NCBI RefSeq assembly: GCF_900107245.1
Contig: NZ_FNPG01000010.1
Location: 1 to 64,000, forward strand
From: Lachnobacterium bovis DSM 14045
GTDB taxonomy: Bacteria; Bacillota; Clostridia; Lachnospirales; Lachnospiraceae
Reading direction: 5' to 3'
Length of the DNA: 64,000 bases
Below, piece after piece: positions 53,030 through 61,772 of this stretch (the first letter of the stretch is position 1; each line of letters starts with the position of its first letter). Both the position numbers and the translations under genes were made by a program. Below the pieces are notes generated by a model. The model did no database searches and was not told the origin of the DNA. It saw nothing but the letters and a program-made list of their open reading frames with translations.

Positions 53030-53900
53030 CTATTAACCTCCTCTTTAATATCTCAAATTTAGTAGCTTCATGTGATCTATTTTGAACATATTTGAGTTTT
53101 TGACGAAGATAATCTTCATCAACGTCTCTGTATATCTGTCCTCTTAAAGCAAATGATACTTTTCCTGTCTCTTCAGAAACTATTAATGTCATCGAATCAC
53201 TTACTTCACTGATTCCAACTGCTGCACGATGCCTAGTTCCAAGTTCCTTACTTAGAGAAGGACTATCCGACAACGGCAAATAACATGTTGCTGATACTAT
53301 TCTGTTTCCTCGAATAATAATAGCTCCATCATGAAGTGGTGTGTTTTTTTCAAAGATATTAATAAGCAACTGACGCGTTACAATTCCGTCAACATCAATT
53401 CCTGTTCTGACATACTCTTCTAGTTCGATTTCATCCTCTATTACAATTAAAGCACCCGTTTTAACTTTACCCATTGCATAACATGCTTTAATCATTTCCT
53501 CTATTGTTTTATCAGAAAACTTTTCTGATACATCTTTATTTCCAATAAAAAAAGGTGCAAATATATTCTTCTGTCCTAGATTTTCTAAGGCCTTTCTAAG
53601 CTCGGGCTGAAAGATGATTACAAGGGCAACAACACCAACATTGAATGTATTCTCAGCTATCCAAAGTATAGTATTCATTTGAAAAGCAGCAGCAACTACT
53701 ACAAACAATAAAATTATAATTATACCCTTAAACAGATTCCAAGCTCTTGTATTTTTAATCCAGATAAGCACATGATAAATAAGAACTGAAATAATTAATA
53801 TTTCAATTATATCTATCACTGACATTTGAAAACTTGGTAAATTCAAGTATAAAGATATACGTTCTTTAAAAGCTTCCATGCTTGCCCAAAAATCCTGCAT
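52998..53900 (-). CDS. cdaA: Membrane diadenylate cyclase CdaA
   Basis: This 300-residue enzyme makes cyclic di-AMP from two ATP. Three N-terminal helices (about 27-100) precede the DAC domain, with LHDGAIII (D191-A193) and GTRHRAAVG (R223-R225) as catalytic motifs. Cyclic di-AMP in Firmicutes controls potassium and osmolyte transport and links to wall homeostasis, relevant beside a wall-polymer locus. GGAGG lies before the start. Two uncharacterised membrane protein genes precede it closely in the operon. Confidence 0.96.
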   Translation of the reverse strand: MQDFWASMEAFKERISLYLNLPSFQMSVIDIIEILIISVLIYHVLIWIKNTRAWNLFKGIIIILLFVVVAAAFQMNTILWIAENTFNVGVVALVIIFQPELRKALENLGQKNIFAPFFIGNKDVSEKFSDKTIEEMIKACYAMGKVKTGALIVIEDEIELEEYVRTGIDVDGIVTRQLLINIFEKNTPLHDGAIIIRGNRIVSATCYLPLSDSPSLSKELGTRHRAAVGISEVSDSMTLIVSEETGKVSFALRGQIYRDVDEDYLRQKLKYVQNRSHEATKFEILKRRLIDARKNSKKNN

Positions 53901-53922
53901 ATACTTTCACCTTTCCTCCTGA

Positions 53923-54903
53923 TTATTTACTATCTTTCTTTGTTAATTCTGTTAAATCTTTTCCAATATTTGTAGTATTTCCAAAATGTTTTACTGTTTT
54001 TTCTTCTTGTTTTATCATTTTTTTAGGGATAGCTTTTACATAATAATAATAGCTATCATCCTCAAATTGTACATTTTCTGTACGTGAATAATCTAAATTC
54101 ATAAAGAAAAATTTCAAAATAAATCCAAAAATTGTAGCTGCAACACAACCTACAACGACTTCCACCGCTTTATCCAGCATTCCAATAAGCATATAGCCAC
54201 ATATATATCCTATTACTTGTGTCAAAGCTCCAGCAACAATTGCAATCTCCCATGAATGATCAATTGATTTTCTTCTAATGACGCACACTACTATTGTAGC
54301 AAATACTGTAACTGCTAAAACTACTGCAAGTTCTCTATTTCCAAAAATCTGATCAAGTGCAATTGTCAATTTTGTTGAACTTTCTTCAGAATCAGCCAAA
54401 ATAACATTTTTTAGACTTGTGGCATTGTTACGCACTCCATCTAAAAAATAAAATATCAAAGTTCCGATTGTCACACCAATAACTGAGAAAATATTTCTTA
54501 ACAAACCTGTACCAACTGGAACTAAATATCCCATTTTATATCTGATAGCAATTGAAGAAATCACAACCAATATTCCATCTTTAGGTGCAAATCTATAATA
54601 CAACATAATAAATAGTACAAAAAGAAGTACTGTTATTACTGCGACCTCAATTGATAATTCATACATATCTATTAACGTAATAACCATTGCGCACCACATT
54701 ATGGTATCTCTTGGTAGTAAACTACATACAAATGCTAAAATTATAGCAACCGGTATTGTGCTTATTTTTTCACAATAACCAATATAATTATTAATAGTAA
54801 CAAACACGACAAATGCTAAGATAAACTTAACAAACATTCTTAGAAAAAAATCATGTTTCTCACATAAACGGATTATACCATCTCTTATCTCAAGTAATTT
54901 CAT
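53923..54903 (-). CDS. Uncharacterised multi-spanning membrane protein upstream of cdaA
   Basis: This protein of 326 residues from the chosen ATG has about seven to nine hydrophobic helices and a hydrophilic C-terminal tail of about 60 residues containing EDDSYYYYVKAIPKK. I do not recognise the family. It lies 22 bp before cdaA, so a role in cyclic di-AMP signalling or the envelope is plausible but unproven. The start at 54903 is preceded by AGGAGG, and the frame continues to 54936 without better support. It overlaps nothing but sits 16 bp after the preceding gene. Confidence 0.7.
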   Translation of the reverse strand: MKLLEIRDGIIRLCEKHDFFLRMFVKFILAFVVFVTINNYIGYCEKISTIPVAIILAFVCSLLPRDTIMWCAMVITLIDMYELSIEVAVITVLLFVLFIMLYYRFAPKDGILVVISSIAIRYKMGYLVPVGTGLLRNIFSVIGVTIGTLIFYFLDGVRNNATSLKNVILADSEESSTKLTIALDQIFGNRELAVVLAVTVFATIVVCVIRRKSIDHSWEIAIVAGALTQVIGYICGYMLIGMLDKAVEVVVGCVAATIFGFILKFFFMNLDYSRTENVQFEDDSYYYYVKAIPKKMIKQEEKTVKHFGNTTNIGKDLTELTKKDSK

Positions 54904-54919
54904 AAAGCCTCCTAGCTGT

Positions 54920-55312
54920 TTATTCTTCGTCTTCATACAATTTATTAGCTCTTTTTACATGTTCATATAACTCTTTTAACTGACGTCTTCCTTGTGTATA
55001 TCGATGATAATATAACACATACGTAACCAAAAAATAAATAATCATAAAAATTCCATACATTATTACCATAATTATACTTATATGTTCCAAATCAAAAGAA
55101 CTAAAAAACTTAATTATTCTTTTTGAAAAATAAATTCCTGTCAAAATAATCATAATTACAAAAGAAAGTGTTCCTGTAAAAAAACTCTTTATTAATTCTT
55201 TCCATATGTAATCACTTCTATAAAAATGCCCCATTTGGCTATTTTTACTACCTTCTGTCATATCATATTTAGCAACATGATACAACTCTCTTACTCTTTC
55301 TTCGTTAATCAT
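54920..55312 (-). CDS. Small two-helix membrane protein
   Basis: This 130-residue protein has an N-terminal cytoplasmic stretch (ERVRELYHVAKYDMTEGSKN), two transmembrane helices (about 45-65 and 85-110) and a basic/acidic C-terminal tail (QGRRQLKELYEHVKRANKLYE). I do not recognise the family. GGTGGAG lies before ATG at 55312. It is the first gene of the run leading to cdaA. Confidence 0.65.
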   Translation of the reverse strand: MINEERVRELYHVAKYDMTEGSKNSQMGHFYRSDYIWKELIKSFFTGTLSFVIMIILTGIYFSKRIIKFFSSFDLEHISIIMVIMYGIFMIIYFLVTYVLYYHRYTQGRRQLKELYEHVKRANKLYEDEE

Positions 55313-55464
55313 AGCTCCACCTTTTATATTATTCCACACTTCAGATTATTATAACACAGTAAATTAAAATTTAAAACACTAACTGAATTTGTTCACAGAA
55401 CTTTCACCAAAAAACAAACCTTTCAAACACACATAAAAAACCCCCCAACCAGTTCTTTTTAATG

Positions 55465-55519
55465 TGCATACCCCCAAAAGTTAGAAAGTCTTTATATCTA
55501 ACAATTGGAGGTCGGTACA
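55465..55519. repeat. Short inverted-repeat unit resembling IS3-family ends
   Basis: TGCATACCCCCAAAAGTTAGA on one side and the inverse of TGTACCGACCTCCAATTGTTAG on the other form a 55-bp imperfect inverted repeat. The ends resemble the TG...CCCC-AAAGTTAGA termini of IS150-group elements. It may be a relic or miniature element, or simply a hairpin terminator-like structure after yvyF. Confidence 0.35.
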
Positions 55520-55548
55520 TATACCAACTAATCAAGGGGCCTTTCTTC

Positions 55549-55959
55549 TTATTTGTTATCGAGGAAACGCATCCTATTTTTATTATCCTTTTTCCTCTTT
55601 GGTTCAGCAGCAACCTCTGGCTTTTTAAACGCTTCCTGAAAACCATTTGCAACTTCTTTTTTACAATCATCGCACAACTTACCTGTGCAAATTGGTTTAC
55701 CACACTTTTCGCATAATATACCATCTGGACTTGGCGATGATAAAATAAGTCTTTCTTCACGAATCCACTGCTTAATTTGTTTAACTGTAACATCATTTTC
55801 TGTTGCAATCTTATCAACTGAAGCATTTGGATTCTTTTCAAGGTAATCCTTAACCTCCTGAAATTTTTCTTCAATTTTTTTCTTACAGTCGTCACAAATC
55901 CTTGGTCCTGACAAATAATTAAATAACCTACCGCACTCTCTACAGTTTATAATCTCCAT
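55549..55959 (-). CDS. yvyF: YvyF/TIGR03826-type zinc-ribbon protein
   Basis: This 136-residue protein has an N-terminal zinc finger (CRECGRLFNYLSGPRICDDC), a helix-turn-helix-like middle (NPNASVDKIATENDVTVKQIKQWIREERL) and a second zinc finger (CEKCGKPICTGKLCDDC). It matches the flagellar-operon protein YvyF, found after comFC in Bacillus and clostridia. AGGTGA lies before ATG at 55959, nine bases after comFC. Its presence agrees with a flagellar regulon and thus with possible sigma-D use in this genome, but no flagellar structural gene lies in the window. Confidence 0.85.
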   Translation of the reverse strand: MEIINCRECGRLFNYLSGPRICDDCKKKIEEKFQEVKDYLEKNPNASVDKIATENDVTVKQIKQWIREERLILSSPSPDGILCEKCGKPICTGKLCDDCKKEVANGFQEAFKKPEVAAEPKRKKDNKNRMRFLDNK

Positions 55960-55967
55960 ATAATCAC

Positions 55968-56750
55968 CTAGTATCCTTTTCCGGTACAAATTGAAATACA
56001 ATACACTTCTGCTATACCTTTTAATTTTAATTCTTCAGAAATCGCATCTAATGTGCTTCCTGTGGTATATATATCGTCAACCAATAATATTTTTTTATAC
56101 TTGTTGATTAAATTTTCAGAACAAAAGCTTTTTTTTAAGACATTTTTTCTCTGCTGTGTTGTCAGCTCCTTTAATGGCTTCGTATTTACGATTCTTTTAA
56201 GACATTTTGTATCTACAGGGATGCCTGTTAAATAAGATAGTTCTTTAGCATACACTTCACTTTGATTGTATCCTCTCTTTTTTTTCTTTTTTTTATGCAT
56301 AGGAACAGGTATTATAACGTCAGGTTGTATTCTTTTTATCCATTGATTGTATTTTTTATAGGTATACTCTGCATAAAATTTGGCATATTCTCTTTTATTA
56401 GAATATTTGAAAGAATATATACTTTTTATCATTTCACTTTTATAGACAAACAATGCTTTGCCTTGTTCATAATTATGTGGGCTTTTCTTACAATCTGAAC
56501 AGTATTCTTCTCCTTCTTCTAATAATTGATGACCACACTTTATACACATTGGCTCATCTATTGTCTGGATTTTATTCATACACTTTTCATGGATTTTTAT
56601 TCGATTTGAACCTGGAAAAATACTTTCCTGAACAATTATTTCATCACAAATTGGACAACGTAGGGGATACAAAAGGTCTAGAATCGACTCTTTTAGATTT
56701 TGAAATGTCACTTGATTCTTCATTTTATCTTTAATTATTGTTTTTTTCAT
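55968..56750 (-). CDS. comFC: ComFC/GntX-family phosphoribosyltransferase-like protein
   Basis: This 260-residue protein has N-terminal zinc-binding pairs (CPICDEIIV; CMKCGHQL; CSDCKK) followed by a phosphoribosyltransferase fold with the PRPP-type loop ILLVDDIYTTGST near residue 225. It is required for DNA uptake in Bacillus, and its molecular activity is not settled. The start is uncertain: no good ribosome binding site is visible for ATG at 56750 or for the ATG ten codons in. It shares a short intergenic space with the divergent ABC importer operon. Confidence 0.9.
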   Translation of the reverse strand: MKKTIIKDKMKNQVTFQNLKESILDLLYPLRCPICDEIIVQESIFPGSNRIKIHEKCMNKIQTIDEPMCIKCGHQLLEEGEEYCSDCKKSPHNYEQGKALFVYKSEMIKSIYSFKYSNKREYAKFYAEYTYKKYNQWIKRIQPDVIIPVPMHKKKKKKRGYNQSEVYAKELSYLTGIPVDTKCLKRIVNTKPLKELTTQQRKNVLKKSFCSENLINKYKKILLVDDIYTTGSTLDAISEELKLKGIAEVYCISICTGKGY

Positions 56751-56796
56751 AGTAATAAGAATATTACCACATATTTCTAATGTTTACAACACAACA

Positions 56797-56825
56797 TTGA
56801 CTTTTATAACTTTTTTTCATATAAT
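56797..56825 (+). promoter_or_regulatory. Sigma-A promoter of the ABC importer operon
   Basis: TTGACT, a 17-base spacer and TATAAT form a near-perfect housekeeping promoter about 67 bp upstream of the first start codon. Confidence 0.88.
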
Positions 56826-56840
56826 ATAAGAAAAAATCGT

Positions 56841-56876
56841 CACTTTAAAGCGTTGATGTGCAACTGCTTTCAAGTG
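56841..56876 (+). promoter_or_regulatory. Leader hairpin before the ABC importer operon
   Basis: CACTTTAAAGC and GCTTTCAAGTG (one mismatch in 11) can form a stem with a 14-base loop, ending six bases before AAGGAGG. No T-run follows, so it is not a terminator. It could shield or expose the ribosome binding site, or stabilise the mRNA. Confidence 0.45.
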
Positions 56877-56892
56877 CAAAAAGGAGGAGCTT

Positions 56893-57900
56893 ATGAATAT
56901 AAAAAAACTATCTAAATCAATCGCTATTGTTTCCGCTTTGACGCTTAGTTGTTCACTTTTTGGAGGATGTAGTCTAAAAAATGGTTCATCTCAAAAACAA
57001 TCTTTTAACAACAATGCAAAATACAAAATTGGTATTTGTCAATTCGTGAAACATCCAGCACTTGATAAAGCCACAAAAGGGTTTAAGGATTATTTGACAA
57101 AAAAATTGGGAAAAGATGTTACTTTTGATGAACAAAATGCTCAGGGTGATGCTGCAGTATGTACATCTATCACTACAACATTCACTACTAATAAATATGA
57201 TTTAATTCTAGCAAATGCTACACCTGCTTTACAGGCTGCTTCAGCATCTACTAAAGATATTCCTATTTTAGGTACTTCTGTTACAGATTACGCAACTGCT
57301 TTAGGAATTGACTCTTCTAAATGGACTGGTACAACCAACAAAAATATTTCTGGTACTTCAGATCTTGCTCCTATCAAGGATCAGGCTGATTGTGTGAAAG
57401 AATTATTCCCAAAAGCCAAAACAATCGGTATTCTTTATTGTTCTTCTGAAGCCAATTCTTCATACCAGGCTAAAGAATTCAAAAAATATATCGAAAAATA
57501 TGGATACGTAACAAAGGATTATTTATTTAATGATTCAAATGATGTTGCATCAGTAGCTAAGACTGCTTGCGACAACTCAGATATTCTTTATATTCCTACA
57601 GATAATACTGCCGCTTCTTGCGCTGAAGCAATCAACAACGTTGCTCTACCAGCAAAAACACCTATTTTCTGTGGTGAAGAGGGAATCTGTAAAGGTTGTG
57701 GAGTTGCAACACTTTCAATTGATTACTATGACTTAGGTGTTCAAACAGCAAAGATGGCATACAAAATTTTAGTTAATAAGAAAAATCCAAAAAATATGGA
57801 AATTGAATTTGCAACTAAACTTACTAAAGAATATAACGAAGAAAACTGTAAGAAATTAGGCATTGATATTCCTAAGGATTACAAAAAAATCAAAAAATAA
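56893..57900 (+). CDS. trpX: ABC importer substrate-binding lipoprotein (TrpX-like)
   Basis: This 335-residue lipoprotein has a signal with lipobox SLFGGC. The mature part is the ABC_sub_bind (PF04392) type: KIGICQFVKHPALDKATKGF, ANATPALQAASASTKDIPILG and IPTDNTAA. Streptococcal homologues bind tryptophan or related aromatic amino acids, so that is the most likely ligand, though ligand residues cannot be verified here. AAGGAGG lies before the start. It is the first gene of a three-gene operon with permease and ATPase. Confidence 0.85.
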   Translation: MNIKKLSKSIAIVSALTLSCSLFGGCSLKNGSSQKQSFNNNAKYKIGICQFVKHPALDKATKGFKDYLTKKLGKDVTFDEQNAQGDAAVCTSITTTFTTNKYDLILANATPALQAASASTKDIPILGTSVTDYATALGIDSSKWTGTTNKNISGTSDLAPIKDQADCVKELFPKAKTIGILYCSSEANSSYQAKEFKKYIEKYGYVTKDYLFNDSNDVASVAKTACDNSDILYIPTDNTAASCAEAINNVALPAKTPIFCGEEGICKGCGVATLSIDYYDLGVQTAKMAYKILVNKKNPKNMEIEFATKLTKEYNEENCKKLGIDIPKDYKKIKK

Positions 57901-57915
57901 AAGGAGTTTTTCCCT

Positions 57916-58890
57916 ATGTGTACATTTATAAATTTAGGTACAAGTTTACCAAATATCAATCAACTTTTTAATGCACTACCAGGAAATATTGCCCAGGGCC
58001 TTATTTGGGGTCTTTTGGCACTTGGTGTGTTTATTACTTTTAGACTACTTGATTTTCCAGATATGACAGTAGATGGTTCTTTTACGACTGGAGCAGCTGT
58101 GACTGTTATTGCGATTCTAAATGACGTTCCTGTTCCACTTGCTTTAGTCATTGCCGCCGTTTTCGGAATATTTGCAGGTTTTATCACAGGAGTTCTTCAT
58201 ACTAAATTTGGAATACCTGCTATTTTATCGGGTATTTTAACTCAAATTGCTTTATGGTCGATAAACCTAATGATTATGGGAAGTGCAAACGTTGCCATTA
58301 GCGTTGATAATTATTCTCTTATAATCAGTGCAAGAAATCTTCATAGTGCAATCATTACTGGATTAATTTTCTGCGCTGTAATTATTGCTATCCTCTATTG
58401 GTACTTTGGCACTGAACAAGGTTCTGCAATAAGAGCAACAGGATCAAATCCTACTATGAGTAGTGCTTCAAGCATTAATATCAATTTAATGAAAATAATT
58501 GCTTTATGTATTTCTAACGCTTTGGTTGCTTTAGCTGGTGGACTCATCGCTCAATATCAAGGTTATGTAGCCATCAACATGGGACAAGGTGCCATTGTAA
58601 TCGGTCTTGCCGCTGTCATCATTGGCGAAGTAATTGGAAATGCTATTCTTGGCAAAAAAATGAATTTTATTGCACGACTTATTTTCATTGTTTTAGGAGC
58701 TATAATTTATTATGCCGTAATATGTATTGTTTTATGGTTAAAAATGCCAGCTGATAGTTTGAAACTTTTTACAGCTATTACAGTTGCCATTTTCCTAGCA
58801 GTTCCATACATTAAAGGAAATCGTACTGCATCTTTTAAGGCAGCCGGCAAAAGAAGTAAATTGATTCAGGAGGAACAAAAGAATGCTTAA
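57916..58890 (+). CDS. trpY: ABC importer permease (TrpY-like, branched-chain/ribose permease fold)
   Basis: This 324-residue membrane protein has about nine or ten helices and permease motifs (GLIWGLLALGVFITFRLLDFPDMTVDGSFTTGAA; SALRATGSNPTMSSASSINI-like EAA region). It forms the channel of the importer. AAGGAG lies before ATG, and the gene overlaps the ATPase gene by 8 bp, so expression is coupled. Confidence 0.88.
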   Translation: MCTFINLGTSLPNINQLFNALPGNIAQGLIWGLLALGVFITFRLLDFPDMTVDGSFTTGAAVTVIAILNDVPVPLALVIAAVFGIFAGFITGVLHTKFGIPAILSGILTQIALWSINLMIMGSANVAISVDNYSLIISARNLHSAIITGLIFCAVIIAILYWYFGTEQGSAIRATGSNPTMSSASSININLMKIIALCISNALVALAGGLIAQYQGYVAINMGQGAIVIGLAAVIIGEVIGNAILGKKMNFIARLIFIVLGAIIYYAVICIVLWLKMPADSLKLFTAITVAIFLAVPYIKGNRTASFKAAGKRSKLIQEEQKNA

Positions 58891-59677
58891 ATTAATTAAT
58901 ATCAAAAAAACTTTTAACCCTGGCACAATCAATGAAAAACGTGCATTAAATGGCGTTAATTTAACTTTAAATGACGGTGATTTCGTTACTGTAATTGGTG
59001 GAAATGGTGCTGGCAAATCTACTATTTTGAATGCTATAGCAGGTGCATGGCCTATTGATGATGGTTCTATTCTTATAGATGATAAAGATGTAACTGGAAT
59101 TCCTGTTTACAAGCGTGCAAAATACATTGGTCGAGTTTTTCAGGATCCTATGTCTGGTACAGCAGCAACTATGCAAATAGATGAAAACCTTGCTTTAGCT
59201 GCTCGCCGTGGCAAACACAGAACTCTTCGTTGGGGTATTTCTTCTAAAGAGAAAAAAGAATACAAAAATATGCTTAAAGAATTAGATTTAGGACTAGAAG
59301 ATCGCATGACTTCTAAAGTTGGTCTTTTGTCTGGTGGACAACGACAGGCTTTAACTCTTTTAATGGCTTCTTTACAACGTCCTAAACTACTTCTTCTTGA
59401 CGAGCACACTGCTGCTTTAGATCCAAAGACTGCCGCAAAAGTGCTTTCACTTACTGATAAAATTATAGAAGAGCATCATTTAACAGCTCTTATGGTCACA
59501 CACAACATGAAAGATGCAATTGCTCACGGAAATCGTCTAATTATGATGGATAAAGGACAAATTGTACTTGATATTTCTGGAAAAGAAAAAGAAAAACTAA
59601 CTGTTGAGGATTTATTAGAAAAATTTGAAGAAGTAAGTGGTGTCGAATTTACTTCAGACAAAGCTCTTTTGGCTTAG
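58883..59677 (+). CDS. trpZ: ABC importer ATPase (TrpZ-like)
   Basis: This 264-residue nucleotide-binding subunit has Walker A GGNGAGKST (about 36-44), a Q-loop near FQDP, the signature LLSGGQRQALTL, Walker B LLLLDEHTAALDP (with H in place of the usual P) and the switch histidine TALMVTHNMKD. It powers the importer encoded by the preceding genes. AGGAGG lies inside the permease end. Confidence 0.93.
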   Translation: MLKLINIKKTFNPGTINEKRALNGVNLTLNDGDFVTVIGGNGAGKSTILNAIAGAWPIDDGSILIDDKDVTGIPVYKRAKYIGRVFQDPMSGTAATMQIDENLALAARRGKHRTLRWGISSKEKKEYKNMLKELDLGLEDRMTSKVGLLSGGQRQALTLLMASLQRPKLLLLDEHTAALDPKTAAKVLSLTDKIIEEHHLTALMVTHNMKDAIAHGNRLIMMDKGQIVLDISGKEKEKLTVEDLLEKFEEVSGVEFTSDKALLA

Positions 59678-59756
59678 TTGTGATATGAAATAGTTTTTTA
59701 AAATGAACATATTAGGGAATGAAACTGAGAAAAACTGTGCTTTCTTACAAAATGTA

Positions 59757-59800
59757 AAATACCGACAGTAGCTATAATTAGCTACTGCCGGTATTTTTTA
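59757..59800. terminator. Bidirectional terminator between the ABC importer and hom
   Basis: A stem of about 16 bp, AAATACCG-CAGTAGC / GCTACTG-CGGTATTT, has T-runs readable on both strands. It serves the convergent importer operon (+) and hom (-). Confidence 0.88.
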
Positions 59801-59886
59801 TTCTTATAAATTAATTCTTCTTTCTATACTAAATAATACATATCTAGACTACGAATATATCTAAACAAAAAAATCATTTATCTCGA

Positions 59887-61080
59887 CTAGTTAATTCTGA
59901 TTCTGTTTATAATTCCAAGTTTCTCAGCTTTTTCTTCAAATTCACTTTCTTTTGTATGAGATGTAATAAATCCAATTTCATTCGGAATTACTCCATCAAC
60001 AATTTCTACGTTACCGAACACTTTTCTTACATCTTCTAAGCTTTTATCTGTTCTAACAAAGAATCTGCTTTCTGTATTTTTGTAATCAAGTAATTGTAAT
60101 TTTTCACCTGACCATTCGATTTCAAGATGTTTATCTTTATTTTTTGTCATTTCAACAACGTCTGCAACTACCGCACTTGCTGTTGGGAGACTTCCTGCTC
60201 CACTACCATAAAACATTGCATCACCTAACACATTACCACGTACAAACACAGCGTTAAACACGTCATTTACGCTATATAATGGATGATTACTATCTAACAT
60301 ATATGGAGCAACCATCGCAACATAATTTGAGCCAATCTGACGGCTTGATGCAAGTAATTTAATTGATCTATTTAATTTCTTTGCATATTTAAAATCATCT
60401 GCTGAAATACCAGTGATACCTTCGCAATGAATATCTTCAAAATCTACTGTTTTTCCACTTACGATTGATGTAAGGATAGCTATTTTTCTACATGGATCAT
60501 ATCCTTCAATATCAGCTGTAGGATCTTTTTCTGCATATCCTTTTTCCTGAGCATCTTTTAATACTTCATCAAAATCTGCGCCTTCATTTGCCATCTTTGT
60601 AAGCATATAATTAGTTGTACCGTTCAAAATACCTGTAATTTCTTCTAAAATATCTGCTGTTAAACAAGAATTAATATTTCTAATAATTGGAATTCCGCCA
60701 CCTACTGACGCTTCAAATTGAAAATTAACATTATTTGCTTTGGCAATTTCAAGTAATTCTGCACCTTTTGCAGCCACTAATGCCTTATTCGATGTTGTAA
60801 CATGTTTTTTTGCCTCAAGCATTTCTTTAACAAATGTATATGCTGGTTCAACACCACCCATTGTCTCAACAACAACTTTTACTTCATCATCATTTACAAT
60901 AGTCTTATAATCGTGTACAATACACTCTTCCATTGGATCGCCTGGAAAATCTCTTAAATCAAGTACATATTTAACTTCGATTTCCTCTCCGGCTTTTTTT
61001 TCAAGTTTCAAACTATTCCTTCTAATTACTTCAACAACTCCGGAACCAATTGTTCCATATCCCATAACTGCTATTTTCAT
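59887..61080 (-). CDS. hom: Homoserine dehydrogenase
   Basis: This 397-residue enzyme reduces aspartate semialdehyde to homoserine, leading to threonine and methionine. The NAD(P)-binding site AVMGYGTIGSGV lies at the N-terminus, the catalytic domain contains GGGIPIIRNINSCL and GILNGTTNYML, and a short ACT-like C-terminal region is present. I start at 61080 (MKIAVMG). The frame extends by a GTG four codons earlier, but that would sit on the ribosome binding site GGGAG. The stop of the ACT-domain gene lies within this junction, so the two genes are translationally linked. Confidence 0.95.
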   Translation of the reverse strand: MKIAVMGYGTIGSGVVEVIRRNSLKLEKKAGEEIEVKYVLDLRDFPGDPMEECIVHDYKTIVNDDEVKVVVETMGGVEPAYTFVKEMLEAKKHVTTSNKALVAAKGAELLEIAKANNVNFQFEASVGGGIPIIRNINSCLTADILEEITGILNGTTNYMLTKMANEGADFDEVLKDAQEKGYAEKDPTADIEGYDPCRKIAILTSIVSGKTVDFEDIHCEGITGISADDFKYAKKLNRSIKLLASSRQIGSNYVAMVAPYMLDSNHPLYSVNDVFNAVFVRGNVLGDAMFYGSGAGSLPTASAVVADVVEMTKNKDKHLEIEWSGEKLQLLDYKNTESRFFVRTDKSLEDVRKVFGNVEIVDGVIPNEIGFITSHTKESEFEEKAEKLGIINRIRIN

Positions 61081-61088
61081 TTTTCTTG

Positions 61089-61532
61089 TCACTCCCTTGA
61101 TAAAATTTTTGCATAGTGAATGCCTGAAATGGTCTCTATTGCATCAACAAGCGCGTCCATATCCTGTGCATCTTTAAAAAAATCAATACTTACAGTTAAT
61201 GTTGCAATTCCATTAACCGGTACACTTTGATGAATGGTAAGAACATTAGCACGAAAATCTGCTATTGCTTTAAGCACCAATGATAAAAGACCTGGCTCAT
61301 CATCTAATTGAATAACAACGTTTACAGTTCTTCCTCTTTTATTTTCATGATATAAGAAAATATCATCTTTATATTTATAAAAAGAACTTCTACTTATGCC
61401 TACCATTTCAGTCGCATCTTGTACGGACGATACTTTTCCAGATTCAATAAGTCTTTTAGCCTCCACAACCTTTAACAAAACGTCTGGTACCGCTCTTTCT
61501 CTCAGTACATAATATGTTGTCTTTGTTGCCAT
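61089..61532 (-). CDS. ACT-domain regulatory protein (ThrR/PheB, UPF0735 family)
   Basis: This 147-residue protein has an N-terminal helix-turn-helix-like segment (VSSVQDATEMVGISRSSFYKYKD) and a C-terminal ACT domain (GRTVNVVIQLDDEPGLLSLVLKAIADF). In Bacillus the homologue next to hom-thr genes acts as a regulator of threonine synthesis (ThrR). GGGAGG lies before ATG at 61532. The 225-bp leader contains GCCGATATA at about 61640, which resembles the box seen before the repeat genes but lacks TAAA. Confidence 0.88.
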   Translation of the reverse strand: MATKTTYYVLRERAVPDVLLKVVEAKRLIESGKVSSVQDATEMVGISRSSFYKYKDDIFLYHENKRGRTVNVVIQLDDEPGLLSLVLKAIADFRANVLTIHQSVPVNGIATLTVSIDFFKDAQDMDALVDAIETISGIHYAKILSRE

Positions 61533-61772
61533 GTAATTTCCTCCCACCGAGTTACTACTAGCCGATACTTCATAACTTGTATATATTTATATTTTTAATC
61601 AATACTATAAAACATTACATAACTAAAAGTCTTTATCACTATATCGGCAAATTTGTCTGTATCTGTCACGCCGACACTTGTCTTTACACGAAAGATACTA
61701 ACACAAAACTATGATATTTTGCAACCCCTTTTTACCACGTTTTTTATTTAAAGCAATAAAGACCCCGAAAAA

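Noticed and set aside
55404-55895. Minus-strand frame overlapping yvyF in another phase
   Set aside because: Its product is basic, low-complexity and overlaps the zinc-ribbon gene, which has clear motifs and a good ribosome binding site.
61630-61660. GCCGATATA in the hom/ACT leader as a further sigma-D promoter
   Set aside because: The -10 match is perfect, but no TAAA lies 12-16 bases upstream and the gene function does not fit, so it shows such boxes can occur by chance.
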